Positions 1 to 9,209 of a DNA stretch of 21,047 bases are shown here, piece by piece; the first letter of the stretch is position 1, and the number at the start of each line of letters is the position of its first letter. Location of the stretch: NCBI GenBank assembly GCA_010014835.2, contig JAAAKB020153968.1, positions 1-21,047 on the forward strand, written 5' to 3'. Position numbers and translations under genes: made by a program. Source of the DNA: Apostichopus leukothele. Its lineage: Eukaryota > Echinodermata > Holothuroidea > Aspidochirotida > Stichopodidae. Below the pieces are notes generated by a model, which was not told where the DNA came from, ran no database searches, and worked only from the letters and a program-made list of their open reading frames with translations.

Positions 1-65
1 GTACTTTTTGGTGAAATTTGGCTCTTCCTGTAGGTTGTCATGGTGAAATCGTGCATTTCTTAGGG

Positions 66-98
66 GTGTCCGAAATTCGCAGTGTTCCGAAATTCGCA
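66..98. repeat. Short tandem repeat, two copies of about 17 bp
   Basis: Two adjacent copies share GTGT(T)CCGAAATTCGCA. The first spans 66-82 and the second 83-98. They differ by one inserted base. Confidence 0.7.
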
Positions 99-135
99 AT
101 ACTGACTATACTAGGCCCTAGTAGTTTAGTGAAGG

Positions 136-176
136 CTTCATAATTGATGCACCTTCGTAATTGACGCACCTTCAAA
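136..176. repeat. Short tandem repeat, 17-bp unit, about 2.4 copies
   Basis: CTTCATAATTGATGCAC (136-152) is followed directly by CTTCGTAATTGACGCAC (153-169) and then a partial CTTCAAAT. Two substitutions separate the full copies. Confidence 0.7.
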
Positions 177-820
177 TATTACTAGCAACAACACAGCAGG
201 CAACCTAAACTTTTTGCAGTGAAGCAGAGTTACATATTTCATGAGTTTGAACCAATCTTGGATATGTGCTGAGCAAATTATATTTTTTTGAAAGCTTTTA
301 ACCCCCTCTCCCCAGTTTTGCATTTATTTTGGCATTTGGAATTCTTACTCCCTAAAAAAAGCCCCAAATTACCTCAACATGATACCACTACTCACTGGGA
401 CCTGACCTGTCTAAGCCTAGAGGCTTAGTTAATGCATAGCATACAGCATCCAGAGTCAATGGATATACTACACAAAAGTTACAGTAAGCTTATCGACAAA
501 TGTGTCAATTTCATGTATGAAAGAACTTGACATGGCAGACATTTTGTGATCAATTCTGCTCAAGTTTACCTTGTGTAGGCACAGCACAATAAATATTTTT
601 GAGATCATTACATTTCTGAGGAACTACACGTATGCAAAACGCATATAGTTGAGTGATTTGGATTTTCCTTGATAGACATCGTTGACCAAATGTTTAAGTG
701 TGTCAATTATGAGCCCACCATGCTACCATGGTACACGCCAACACAGTAGACCTAGACCATGATGTGCTCGCATCAGGATATAACAAACATTCTCAGATTA
801 GCCTATCATTCCTACAAGTG

Positions 821-1085
821 CTAACAAGAATATTTGACAGAAGAATTTAATTTCAATGGGTACTTGTCTGGGTCTTGAAAAGGAGCCACCTGCTTCATAA
901 GATTTTGATCTTTTGGCAGTCTTCTATACACGTCACAAAGAAACTTTCCTGAACTTTCCTTTTTTAATTTCCAGTAGGATAATAGCTCCTGTTTGGACTC
1001 CATCATTGTGTGATCATTTGTGTTGACCAAATTCAGCATATCCATTTCTTTCGCTTGACAAGTCTCATGTCTGTGATTGGGTGAA
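821..1085 (-). CDS. Candidate coding exon, unrecognised (leftward)
   Basis: The frame read leftwards is open from an acceptor-like site (TTCACCCAATCACAG, exon from about 1057) through MDMLNLVNTNDHTMMESKQ, LLSYWKLKKESSGKFLCDVY, RRLPKDQNLMKQVAPFQDP and on to a TAG at 821-823. The composition is unusually protein-like for this window: hydrophilic, charged, few low-complexity runs. A donor-like CAG/GTGGCT lies within it near 894, so the true 3' end may be earlier. I do not recognise the family. The part LPKDQNLMKQV loosely recalls THAP or hAT-transposase segments, and GKFLCDVYRRLPK loosely recalls the start of a bromodomain; neither is convincing. It is on the same strand as the THAP-type segment 380-480 bp upstream and could belong to the same gene or element. 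A chance ORF remains possible. Confidence 0.3.
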
Positions 1086-1433
1086 TTTAAGCAAAAGCTC
1101 CATGTTTATACAACCAATTCGATCATGAAAATAGCCATAGTAAGAAAAAAAATTAGATCTAGGCCTAGGCTTGTAGCTCAATTCAAATTTTGCATTTAGA
1201 GGATATAAACTGTAAAAGCTGGTAACTGGTGATCAAACCACCTGAGCATTTCACAAATGTTCAATTTTGAACCAGGGTACTGACAAACTCTCTCCTGAGA
1301 TTAAAATCGAGTTTTGTGCAAAATATTAGGTAACCAATAAAAAAAAAATCATCATTCACTGCATCAAGGAGATCTAGGCTATGGTCATAACAAGTACTTT
1401 GGCAATAATATAGGCCCACAGGCACTCGTAACG

Positions 1434-1553
1434 TTGTGTATGTGTAGTGTTTTGAACGGGTCGTGTCCAAACTCTTCGATTTCTGTCATCTTTTGGAAAA
1501 GCGTGCAGGTGAAATCTGTCTTTACCTGTGGTGGAGCAACCTGCAACCACAAA
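1434..1553 (-). pseudogene. THAP-type zinc-finger segment (exon or decayed copy)
   Basis: Reading leftwards from 1553 the frame gives FVVAGCSTTGKDRFHLHAFP, then KDDRNRRVWTRPVQNT. This follows the THAP pattern closely: a VVAGCS-like start, then FPKD, then R..W and VQ.T with normal spacing. THAP domains are C2CH zinc fingers that bind DNA and occur in transcription factors and in P-element-like transposases. Only the second zinc cysteine (codon 1538-1536) is present. The first should fall at 1553-1551 but reads Phe, with a TGA just before it. Either an exon starts at 1540, after the acceptor-like TTGTGGTTGCAG, or the copy is decayed. The later C-x2-H and AVPTIF-like parts were not found. The frame stops at 1374. 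I favour a relic or a single exon of a leftward gene and cannot decide between them. Confidence 0.55.
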
Positions 1554-3225
1554 TCAGCTTGGCATATTTAACAGTTACGAGATAAATTTACGTAAAAACT
1601 AAAAACAAACTCCAAACACCAAATCTCAATTACTACAGAGCACTGCAACAGTGTAATGTTGTGTGTTCTAAGACGTTTAAGAATGTAAACATAGAGTCCC
1701 GAAAGTGCGCTGGGTTCCTCGACTGACAATACGCTGCATTACCATATATACAACAATTTTTAGAAAGATTCCACTACCATTGAATTTTTGATCGTTAATT
1801 CCTTGAGGATGCAAGCTTCGTTTGACACAAATTGGGTATCATTGGATAGCTACGAGTGTATAGAAAACGATGATTCATATAAATCTTTCCATTTCACCCC
1901 CTCTTTAAAGCAGGGAGCTGCTAATCTAAGGTTGTACCCTGCTACTTGAAGGTGTGAAGCTTTGTATGAGGTAAGATACTTTAGGTGTACTACATACATA
2001 CAGCAGGGCAATAATTCCAGTGGTTGTGGTTTGCTACTGCATGTTGCAATAATTGGATAACTGTGTGATTGGATACACTGGAACCAAATCACAAATTCTG
2101 TTAAGTGGGATAGCTCTATAGTAGACCAAAGTCTTTTCTGATTTATAGTTACCTACATAATAATATTTGAATCATTATCAATGGATGCATCCCCATCTCA
2201 AGCAATGTCGCCTATTTACAACTGTCTGCATTAATAAATTTGCTATTTCAAAGAATCATTTGGTTCAGACAACCAAACCTTTACCAGGAGGTTGTACTCT
2301 AATCATTTTGGACAACATTAATTAATTGCAATGGATAAGCTGTACTGCAGGTAGACCAAGGGAAAAGCACATACAAATCAACATTCTTACAAATTACAAA
2401 TAAGCCTTAATTGAATAATGTTGGAAATGATGAAGTTTACTTTAAGAAATATTAAAAAATTCTCACAGTTATGCAAAATTGGTGTGTTATTGTTTTGAGA
2501 CAGCTCTATACCTGAACACTACATCCCAAAGTCCAGTATTGTTAATTAACACAAAGAATCTTCCTGTACATGTTTGTAAAGTCTAAGGCCTTGTTCACTT
2601 TTGAGAAGGCAAGGGAGATTAGAAATATTGTTCTACCCAGGGAGGTAATGAAACTTAACTGGGTGGGTTCACTTTGTGCTAGATCAAGAATGAACAGGGA
2701 AGCATTGCGCAAGCGTGGATAGGTCATGGTGATTGTTTACAACTTACCGTGTAGGACTTCTGCTGCTGCATGCACTGTTAAAACACATAATACATCGAAC
2801 ATACAGCGTTGCAATATACTGTGTTGTAAAGGTACGGTGAACCCTTCCACGACAACTGTTTACAAAGCATCTGAATTTTTCTTTACCGAAATTTCGAAAA
2901 TAGGCTATGGAATCACAGTATTTGCAATCTTAGCTTTATTGTTGTCGTATATGAAAATGGTTAGGCATTGAAGGTATGCGATATTTGAAATGGCGCTTCG
3001 GAGACGAAAGGTTTTGTTAGCTATGGGTCATCAATGTTGATCTATATAGCATAGCTGTACATTAGGTAATGCATGGTCTTACATCTACATACACAATGTA
3101 ACATGAAACTTGTTTCATCTAATGTACCGGTATGTAATTCGTCTTTCAATACCTAAACTGTACAAAACAGCCTGAGACTCTGTAACTGTAACACTGTTAC
3201 ACAACAAGCGAAGCAACACAAAAGA
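1554..3225. other. Region without an assigned gene; possible CpG-richer promoter-like zone near 2690-3020
   Basis: Nothing here can be assigned firmly. On the minus strand CACGGTAAGTTG gives a good splice donor at about 2752, and the 19 codons before it from an ATG near 2808 are open (MFDVLC... to ...EVLHG). On the plus strand an open frame at 2726-2971 ends in a hydrophobic segment, and a 16-residue ORF MALRRRKVLLAMGHQC starts at 2990. The zone has more CpG than its surroundings by eye. This could be a first exon and promoter, but I cannot connect it to HS2ST or to the THAP segment. Confidence 0.3.
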
Positions 3226-3510
3226 AACCCCTTATTCCACCACCACCTGACCCCCACCCTCACCCCATTCCAAAACTAATAGTAATAAATAAATAATCTC
3301 ACAAACAGCCAAGTACAAAACAAACCCCTCCCACCACCACCCGACCCCCACCCCAACCCAAAACTAATAGCAATAAATAAATAATCTCACAAACAGCCAA
3401 GTACAAAACAAACCCCTTATCCCACCACCACCCGACCTCACCCCCACGCCCACCCAATTCCAAAACTAATAGTAATAAATATTCAAACAAACAGCCAAGT
3501 ACAAACCAAA
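3226..3510. repeat. C-rich tandem repeat, three copies of about 88-98 bp
   Basis: Each copy opens with AACCCC(TTAT)CCACCACCACC, passes through a run of C-rich triplets into CCAAAACTAATAG.AATAAAT, and closes with ACAAACAGCCAAGTACAAA. Copies begin near 3226, 3322 and 3410. They differ mainly by short insertions in the C-rich part, and the third has lost part of the AATAAATAATCTCAC segment. The leftward ORF at 3299-3514 is only this repeat translated. Confidence 0.9.
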
Positions 3511-3512
3511 TC

Positions 3513-5338
3513 AATGCCAGGTTTGAAGTTCATGTTTTTGCTGATTGATAAAATTCATCCAGTTTGTTATATTGGTCCCAGCAGATCACTTTAAATATGA
3601 GACATTTTCTTTGTCTTTCTCTGTTTTGATAACTTTACAACTTATCATTCATCTCTCAGATTGTGTATTTATTACCAGGAGGGATTCTCTTGTTTTCTTG
3701 GGTTTGTTTCTCAAGCACTGAACTAGCTTCACTTCCATGTTTAGCACCTTGGAGCAATCTTATAAAACCCATTCAACTTCCTGTTTTTCCTCTGATAGTT
3801 GTATTCTTTCAATCTGCTGGCGCTCAGAATGCGTGAAATTGCTTGCACTCTACAGTTGAGCCTACTATCTCTAAACCATGAAATTGGTTAGTATTCTGCT
3901 GTGAAAGAAAGAATACAGGGTTTATCTGTATGCATACCTGAGTTACTTATTGTTAAGGCATGAGTGAGTTGAGACTGGTAGAACTTTATCTGACATGTAA
4001 AGTTAGTGCAGCAGATCCCAAGATGTTGAACTACACCTCAAAAGGAATTTCACAAGAATGCTTATAGCAAAATAGTAATAAAAACAAGGAGTGCTTCAAT
4101 GCATTAAATACAATAGCAAAGAAAACAGTTGGCAGACTTCAGGCTTTAATTTGGTAAATTGTTGGAAATCTCCAGTAATATTCAATTTACAAAGAATCAA
4201 GACCAGGTTCTTGTAGTGGTTATTATTTTTAGCTAAGTGCATGCTCTTGTAGCTGTTGAGTTACTGTGACCGTCTTGGTTGACATTCTGTTGACAAATTT
4301 CAAATAACATCTTTATTGCCATTTTATCTGATTTGTATAGTTTTGTGACCATTATGGATACATCGATATAAACAAACAGTAAAATAGGTCATGTAAGGTC
4401 AAGAAAACTGCAGGCTTAATTCTGTTGAAATATGAGAGAAACTATCTATGAATGTATCAGTAAATGGTAAGAACTGCCAGAGAAAGCACATTACATTGCC
4501 ATACCTTATTATGTTATGCATATTTACAGACTGATATGTTCAGATGAATGGACTTGGCTCATACTGTTATGTATGTGAGACAACATTAACTTCTAACAGT
4601 CATTGATTTCATGATAAACTTGCATAACAATAACAATAATAATAATAATAATACATAATTTTTATATCTAGCGCAAAACAAACTATGGCGCTTAACAATA
4701 GTTACAACATATACGTTTTAGTAAAAGACACGTCTTGAGAACTGAACCAATGTAGTTCAGTTGACTAGACAATTTTCCTGGATCTAAATAATTAATGAAG
4801 TAGAATATTTTTAAATTTCAAATTTGCATATTGCATTTAGCAATTGGAAAGGTGTCTGGGCCTGAAATGCTGGAAGCTTTTTTTTTTTTGATGCACACAC
4901 AAATATAGCTGCCCTAAGTTGGGGAGGGAATAGGGTGGAAGTGGGGCGTTGTGGGAAAGGTAAGTCCATATTAATGGCATCACTGTCCTTGTATAGTTGC
5001 CAGTCTTATTAGGATAGCTTACTGTAAGTTGATCAGCTAGATGGTGCTAAAGTGGTGTACATCTTCTTCATTATGTGAAAAATTGATAAATAGTGTTAAA
5101 AATTAGAATGTTGCTAGTTTGCCACCCAACATAGAGCATCCTTTAAATGTGTTTACAAACAAGCTGCTTGTATTACAATCTCATGAATGTTAGCCTTCAA
5201 CCTGCATAATGAGTTTGGTTTCTTCCTACATATCCTCTCCTTAAACAAGTTCAATACATAATTTCAAAATTGAAATCCAAAATTTATGTGAGAACCTATG
5301 AAGAAAATACATATGTTAAGTTTGTTTTTAACCAACTC
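3513..5338. other. Non-coding stretch, probably HS2ST intron or upstream DNA
   Basis: I see no exon for HS2ST or any other family. The only structured element is the (AAT)n/GCGC element at 4624-4700. A donor-like AAAG/GTAAGT sits at about 4960, but the frames before it do not resemble HS2ST. Confidence 0.5.
4624..4700. mobile_element. Possible (AAT)n-tailed short interspersed element with AGCGC...GCGCT core
   Basis: A run of AACAAT/AAT triplets (about 4627-4652) leads into ACATAATTTTTATATCTAGCG, then a short inverted repeat AGCGC (4670-4674) and GCGCT (4688-4692). Triplet tails followed by a TATATAGCGC motif recur widely in marine invertebrate genomes as ends of short interspersed or foldback elements. 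That is general knowledge; the class of this copy is inferred. The other end of the element was not found. Confidence 0.4.
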
Positions 5339-5340
5339 TA

Positions 5341-5445
5341 TTCCCATGGGATAATCTAGGATTCTCATGGGATAATCTAGGATTCCCATGGGATAATCTA
5401 GGATTCCCATGGGATAATCTAGGATTCCCATGGGATAATCTAGGA
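5341..5445. repeat. Minisatellite, 21-bp unit, five copies
   Basis: Five head-to-tail copies start at 5341, 5362, 5383, 5404 and 5425. The unit begins TTCCCATGGGATAATCTAGG. Only the second copy differs (TTCTCATGG). Four units contain the palindrome CCCATGGG. The unit length is a multiple of three, so the minus strand reads a repeated heptapeptide, which I take as a by-product. Confidence 0.95.
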
Positions 5446-5978
5446 TTTTGTGTCTCAGCATGAACTCACTGTAACTGAATCAAATATGGTGAGTAACTTG
5501 ATCATTGTTTCAATCGGCATTCATAAAGGGGGACCTGTTTGCATTAAATTTGTCTACAGTATCAACACGTACTGAAAGTGTACTTGAAAGTCACTATAGG
5601 CATGCATGTACAGTAAATTAGAAAATAAAACATGATTTAAAGTAATTGTGAACACATTTAAATCATTGGGAATAATCAAGTGCACATGATAAATACACAG
5701 TGGGGACATGCTGTAGTATGAGTCACTTCATGTTAGTATGGTCAGGGAGCGCAGAGTAGCAGCTCCCTGGTATGGTAAAGCAATTGTTGCTGTTAGCCTG
5801 ATATGTAGTCACCAAGACACTGGGCTGGATTGGGTATTTTATGAAGGATAATTCTTTCAATACATGCATATCAAGTGTTTTCCAGGCAAAGTAGCCTACA
5901 AAACTGGTAACTTTTAAGCACTGTTGACCCAGTTCATTTTCATAGTCCACCAAGTCAGAGTGGGTGTGTACACCATTC

Positions 5979-6012
5979 AACACACACACGCAATCACGCA
6001 CACATACACACA
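5979..6012. repeat. Degenerate CA microsatellite
   Basis: CA dinucleotides interrupted by ACGCAATCACG and ACATA. The leftward ORF at 5723-6013 begins inside this repeat (Cys-Val runs) and has no recognisable domain. Confidence 0.8.
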
Positions 6013-6143
6013 ATAGAACATTACAAGAAATGACTGGATTTGGATAAAAAAGCTGGGTAGAAGTGGGTTTAAGACCTCTGAATTGTAGATGTGAATCTTT
6101 AGGAAGTGGGCTGTGACTAAAAGTCGGTAAACAGGCAGAGAAT

Positions 6144-6368
6144 GGAATGGCTGTATTGTAGTTCAGTGTGGGTGTAGATGCAATCAGTCAGAAGAGATCT
6201 GTGAGATCCCCTAAGTTATGATTCATACTGTAGCCAAGTTACCCACGGATCATGCTTGGAATGGCTGTATTGTAGTTCAGCGTGGGTGTTGATCCAATCA
6301 GTCAGAAGAGATCTGTGAGATCCCCTAAGTTATGATTCATACCATAGCCAAGTTACCCATGGATCATT
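6144..6368. repeat. Tandem duplication, 114-bp unit, two copies
   Basis: Copy one (6144-6257) and copy two (6258-6368) both start GGAATGGCTGTATTGTAGTT and both contain AGAAGAGATCTGTGAGATCC. Fewer than ten substitutions separate them by eye, so the duplication is fairly recent. Nothing suggests it is coding. Confidence 0.93.
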
Positions 6369-7790
6369 TTTCAAGAGTACAAGCATAGTTTTAGTTTTAC
6401 AATAATATTGTATGAATATTAGTTATCAAAGCCTGTAACTTCTGAAATCAAAGTTTGTAATTTGGTCCTTATCACATTCATAATGCACACGATGTAATGT
6501 TTAACAATACATGATTGAAGACATAAAAGCAATAGTTCATCTATGTAGCCTATCAATGATTACTACTATAGTTAGTTGATTTATTGAGGGATGGATATTC
6601 ATGCAGTTGTTTTCCTCAGAAGGTTCATACAGAAGGGTGTCATGCTACTTTTGTAAACACCATATATAGGGTAAAACTTTATGCCTCACTCATATCTGGC
6701 TCCATAACTTACTGACTTTGTCTTTATGTTTCTCCTAGAGAACTTACAAAATGTGTATCATTAATACATATAAAATCATAGCGTATTGTATCATATCATG
6801 TCAAATTGTTTCCATTTTGCTTAAAATAAAAATAGAATAATGCCATATTCTATGAATTTCTGGACATACACTATACATCCATAGCAAAAGAATTTGAAAT
6901 ATAATATGCTATAAAATGTATTGGTTGTGTGGCAATGAAACCATTGACACTATTATTGAAGTGTAATTACCCCTAATTCAATATGTAACACAACACTGAC
7001 CATGCGTTCATGCCTGACAAAGAATTGATGGATTAACTTTCACAGATTAAAGGTCAGCGTACTTTAACACAACAGATTCAGGGGAAGTGGAAATCTGATA
7101 CAGATATATGGTTAAACGGATAAATTATTCAGTGATCAATTTTGGTGCTCTGTAAATACTAGTTAAGATTGCTTGTGCTAAAAGTACTATGGACACCTAC
7201 TGTAGCCAATTTTTCCCATATTCAGTACATTTGTTGTGTGTCATAATAATCTCATTCAAAATCTGTTGACATTTTTCAAAAAGCTCTTTCTGTTTCTGAG
7301 ATATACACATTTGAAGTTTGGATTTATTTAGGAAACTCATTAAATACATGTGCAAACTATGACATGGAGAATTGAGCTCATAACAATTTCTTCTTTTAGG
7401 CCTTAGTAATGTGATGTTCCTCTTTTCAAAGTTCAGACAATCAAATATTTCAAGAAATTTCCTTAGGCCCACAACCCTGTGTTCAGTGAGTGTCCTTGAA
7501 ATGAAGGTTGTGAAAACAAAGCAATATAACATAACATAAAATTAGGCTGATTTTATTTTAATTTTAAGACTGGTTGCAGCCTATAAAGACTTTCAAGAAT
7601 TCAATGTTTAGGTTTTAGACCATTGTTGTGCACATTTTGTCTGAGTTTCTGCTAGGGGCATAATTTTGGATTAATTTTTTTTAAGACTTATTTTCAAAGT
7701 GCTCTTCACTTAGATAAGTTTGAACTTTTGTGGAAAAAGAACAATGCAGTTTTTTCTTTACTATACTGACAATAGTCATAAGATAACATA
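6369..7790. other. Non-coding stretch with one long leftward ORF of doubtful meaning
   Basis: A+T-rich DNA without recognised exons. A 111-residue leftward ORF at 7197-7532 has a hydrophobic start and a Lys/Glu-rich end, but no motif I know. In A+T-rich DNA of this length about one ORF of this size is expected by chance, so I do not call it a gene. Confidence 0.5.
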
Positions 7791-7878
7791 CAGTACTCCT
7801 ACAGTCCCATATCAGTACTCCTACAGTCCCATATCAGTACTCCTACAGTCCCATATCAGTACTCCTACAGTCCCATAT
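7791..7878. repeat. Perfect minisatellite, 22-bp unit, four copies
   Basis: Four identical head-to-tail copies start at 7791, 7813, 7835 and 7857. The unit begins CAGTACTCCTACAGTCCC. It ends 156 bp before the first HS2ST exon in this window. Perfect identity implies recent expansion, so copy number is likely to vary between individuals. Confidence 0.96.
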
Positions 7879-8034
7879 TTCTATTGACCTATGTACAACT
7901 CATACTCATAAAACCTATCAGGTTATAAGATCATGTATAACATGCACATAGTACACACAGTACTTGACATGTCATAAGGAAAGAGGGAAGTCTAGGGAGA
8001 ATTTATTTATCAAAATTTACAACTGTCATTTCAG

Positions 8035-8120
8035 ATGAGGTACATCTGGAATGCAACACACTGGAACTCCAGATTACCAGCTTTCCACCATGGACACTTT
8101 GCTTTCATTGATTTTGCTGC
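8035..8120 (+). CDS. HS2ST1: Heparan sulfate 2-O-sulfotransferase, internal exon (human residues ~122-150)
   Basis: HS2ST is a Golgi type II membrane enzyme that moves sulfate from PAPS to the 2-O position of iduronic (and some glucuronic) acid in heparan sulfate. This 86-base exon reads 28 codons plus two bases, MRYIWNATHWNS... to ...FIDFA. It follows a pyrimidine-rich acceptor ending TTTCAG and precedes the donor GTGAGT at 8121. It aligns without gaps to human HS2ST1 from about Val122. The HGH triplet covers human His140 and His142, with His142 known as the catalytic base, and NAT keeps the glycosylation sequon of human Asn127. The exon starts in phase 0 and ends in phase 2, matching the next exon. 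The ATG at its start is an internal Met, not a translation start. Family assignment is secure; residue numbers come from memory of the human protein. Confidence 0.93.
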
Positions 8121-9070
8121 GTGAGTATGATCAGGACTAGCTTGCTCCTGAACTTTGACATTTACAGCATGCCATTTGTACCCAAATGATAGATATAAGT
8201 GAATGTAAATGGATGTGATTGCATTTCATTACTAACTTTAACAAAAAGTTAGATTAGCTAGATTCATTGTTCTTTATACTGACATTTTCATGCATCTTTG
8301 CTTGCAGGACTTCGAAGCATTTCTAGAATAGTGCAATTTCTGTCATTATAGGTTGCATAGATATGGAACTCAAACTTTTCCCCATCTTTAGTACAATTAT
8401 TATTATGACGTATCGATATGTATACACACTTTGTGTTTAACATTCATACTACTCAAGTGCAGCCAGGTTGAGGTTCCTAAACTACATTAGTAATAACTAT
8501 TCAAGAAATAAAATCTCTGAGAAAAATGCTATTTTGCCATTTTGTTGCAGAACATTTAGTACTCTAATGCTAATCAACTTGGTATTAACAACAAGATATT
8601 TGCTGTTCTCTATATTTCTTTAATATTGTATACATGTATTACACATATGAATTGGAATTAAACTGGGGCTATAAGAAAAATGCCAAGAATTATGTATGCA
8701 CTAAAGCATCAAACTTGAATGTATATGCTGTATTTCAGTAGCAAAATGTTTTTCAAAATAAGTGAAAAGTAACTGCCATATATTTTTATATAAATGTTAT
8801 TATTATTTTAGGGCCACAAATAGATTAAAAATGTGGCTTACTGCAATTTTCTTTTTTATTGACAAAAAGACCACTAATGTACAATGAAAGGTTCCAATTT
8901 GAATTGATAGTTTAAATTAAGTAACTTGATCATGCAGTAACATTGCCATGACTAGTGTAGCTGCTTTGGTGTTTATACCAAGCTGTTGCTGTTGCTGCTA
9001 TTGTTATGGTTCATTTACAGTCATTATTGATTGAAATATCTTTTTTTATGTTCTATGTTCCTATCCTTAG
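8121..9070 (+). other. HS2ST intron, 950 bp, phase 2
   Basis: This intron lies between the two HS2ST exons, with donor GTGAGT and an acceptor after a T-rich tract ending CCTTAG. It is A+T-rich, with short T and A runs and a brief TGC-type trinucleotide stretch at about 8983-8999. I see no gene, RNA or mobile element in it. The last 65 bases before the acceptor stay open in the frame of the next exon, so an ORF finder extends the exon falsely upstream to an ATG at 9006. Confidence 0.9.
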
Positions 9071-9209
9071 CTTTGGATCTGTCCGGAAACCAATGTTTAT
9101 AAATATTATCCGAAGACCTCTGGACAGGTTAATTTCATTTTACTTCTTTGTTCGTTACGGGGATGATTTCAGACCAAGTTTAGTCCGTCATAGAATGGAT
9201 AATAAAGAG
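9071..9209 (+). CDS. HS2ST1: Heparan sulfate 2-O-sulfotransferase, internal exon with 3'-phosphate-binding motif (human ~150-196)
   Basis: The first base completes the alanine codon begun in the preceding exon (GC+C). Then come 46 codons, FGSVRKPMFINIIRRP... to ...RHRMDNKE. The segment INIIRRPLDRLISFYFF is the sulfotransferase 3'-phosphate-binding motif that holds PAPS: Arg (human 164) and Ser (human 172) are kept. RYGDDFRPSLVR matches the human region with Asp181, Arg184 and Arg189, which contact or select the uronic acid. Human Asp165 in the IRDP motif is Arg here. The length matches the human protein with no gap. The donor GTAAGA follows at 9210. If that intron were retained, 32 extra residues would be read before a TAA at 9306-9308. 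HS2ST fits clearly better than uronyl 2-sulfotransferase (UST) because of RYGDDFRP and the TFDECV that follows. Confidence 0.95.

Larger units (their letters stand above)
1..820. other. Non-coding flank with short repeats and palindromes
   Basis: No gene was recognised. The stretch holds two tandem short repeats (66-98 and 136-169), the palindrome TACTAGG-C-CCTAGTA (109-123) and the dyad CTAAGCCT-AG-AGGCTTAG (411-428). The leftward ORF at 138-323 reads through the repeat and has no domain I know. Confidence 0.6.

Noticed and set aside
821-1085. Firm call of a bromodomain (polybromo-like GxLLC..F.R.PK..N)
   Set aside because: Similarity covers only about 16 residues and the following PDYY-type core is absent; left as an unclassified candidate.
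2726-2776. MVIVYN...RTSAAACT as the HS2ST exon with the PAPS 5'-phosphosulfate loop (human MVIIYNRVPKTAS)
   Set aside because: The MVI.YN start is similar, but the proline-lysine-threonine order of the loop is lost, nothing after it aligns, and no matching splice donor follows in frame.
3299-3514. Gly/Val/Leu-rich leftward ORF
   Set aside because: It lies wholly in the C-rich tandem repeat and repeats with it.
5264-5461. Leftward ORF with repeated ILDYPMG heptapeptide
   Set aside because: It is a by-product of a 21-bp minisatellite; no coding sequence is recognisable outside the repeat.
5723-6013. 96-residue leftward ORF as a gene
   Set aside because: Its start is a CA microsatellite and the rest has no recognisable domain or splice support.
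8035-8037. ATG at the exon start as a translation start
   Set aside because: It aligns with an internal residue of HS2ST directly after a splice acceptor; the membrane anchor and PAPS loop must come before it.
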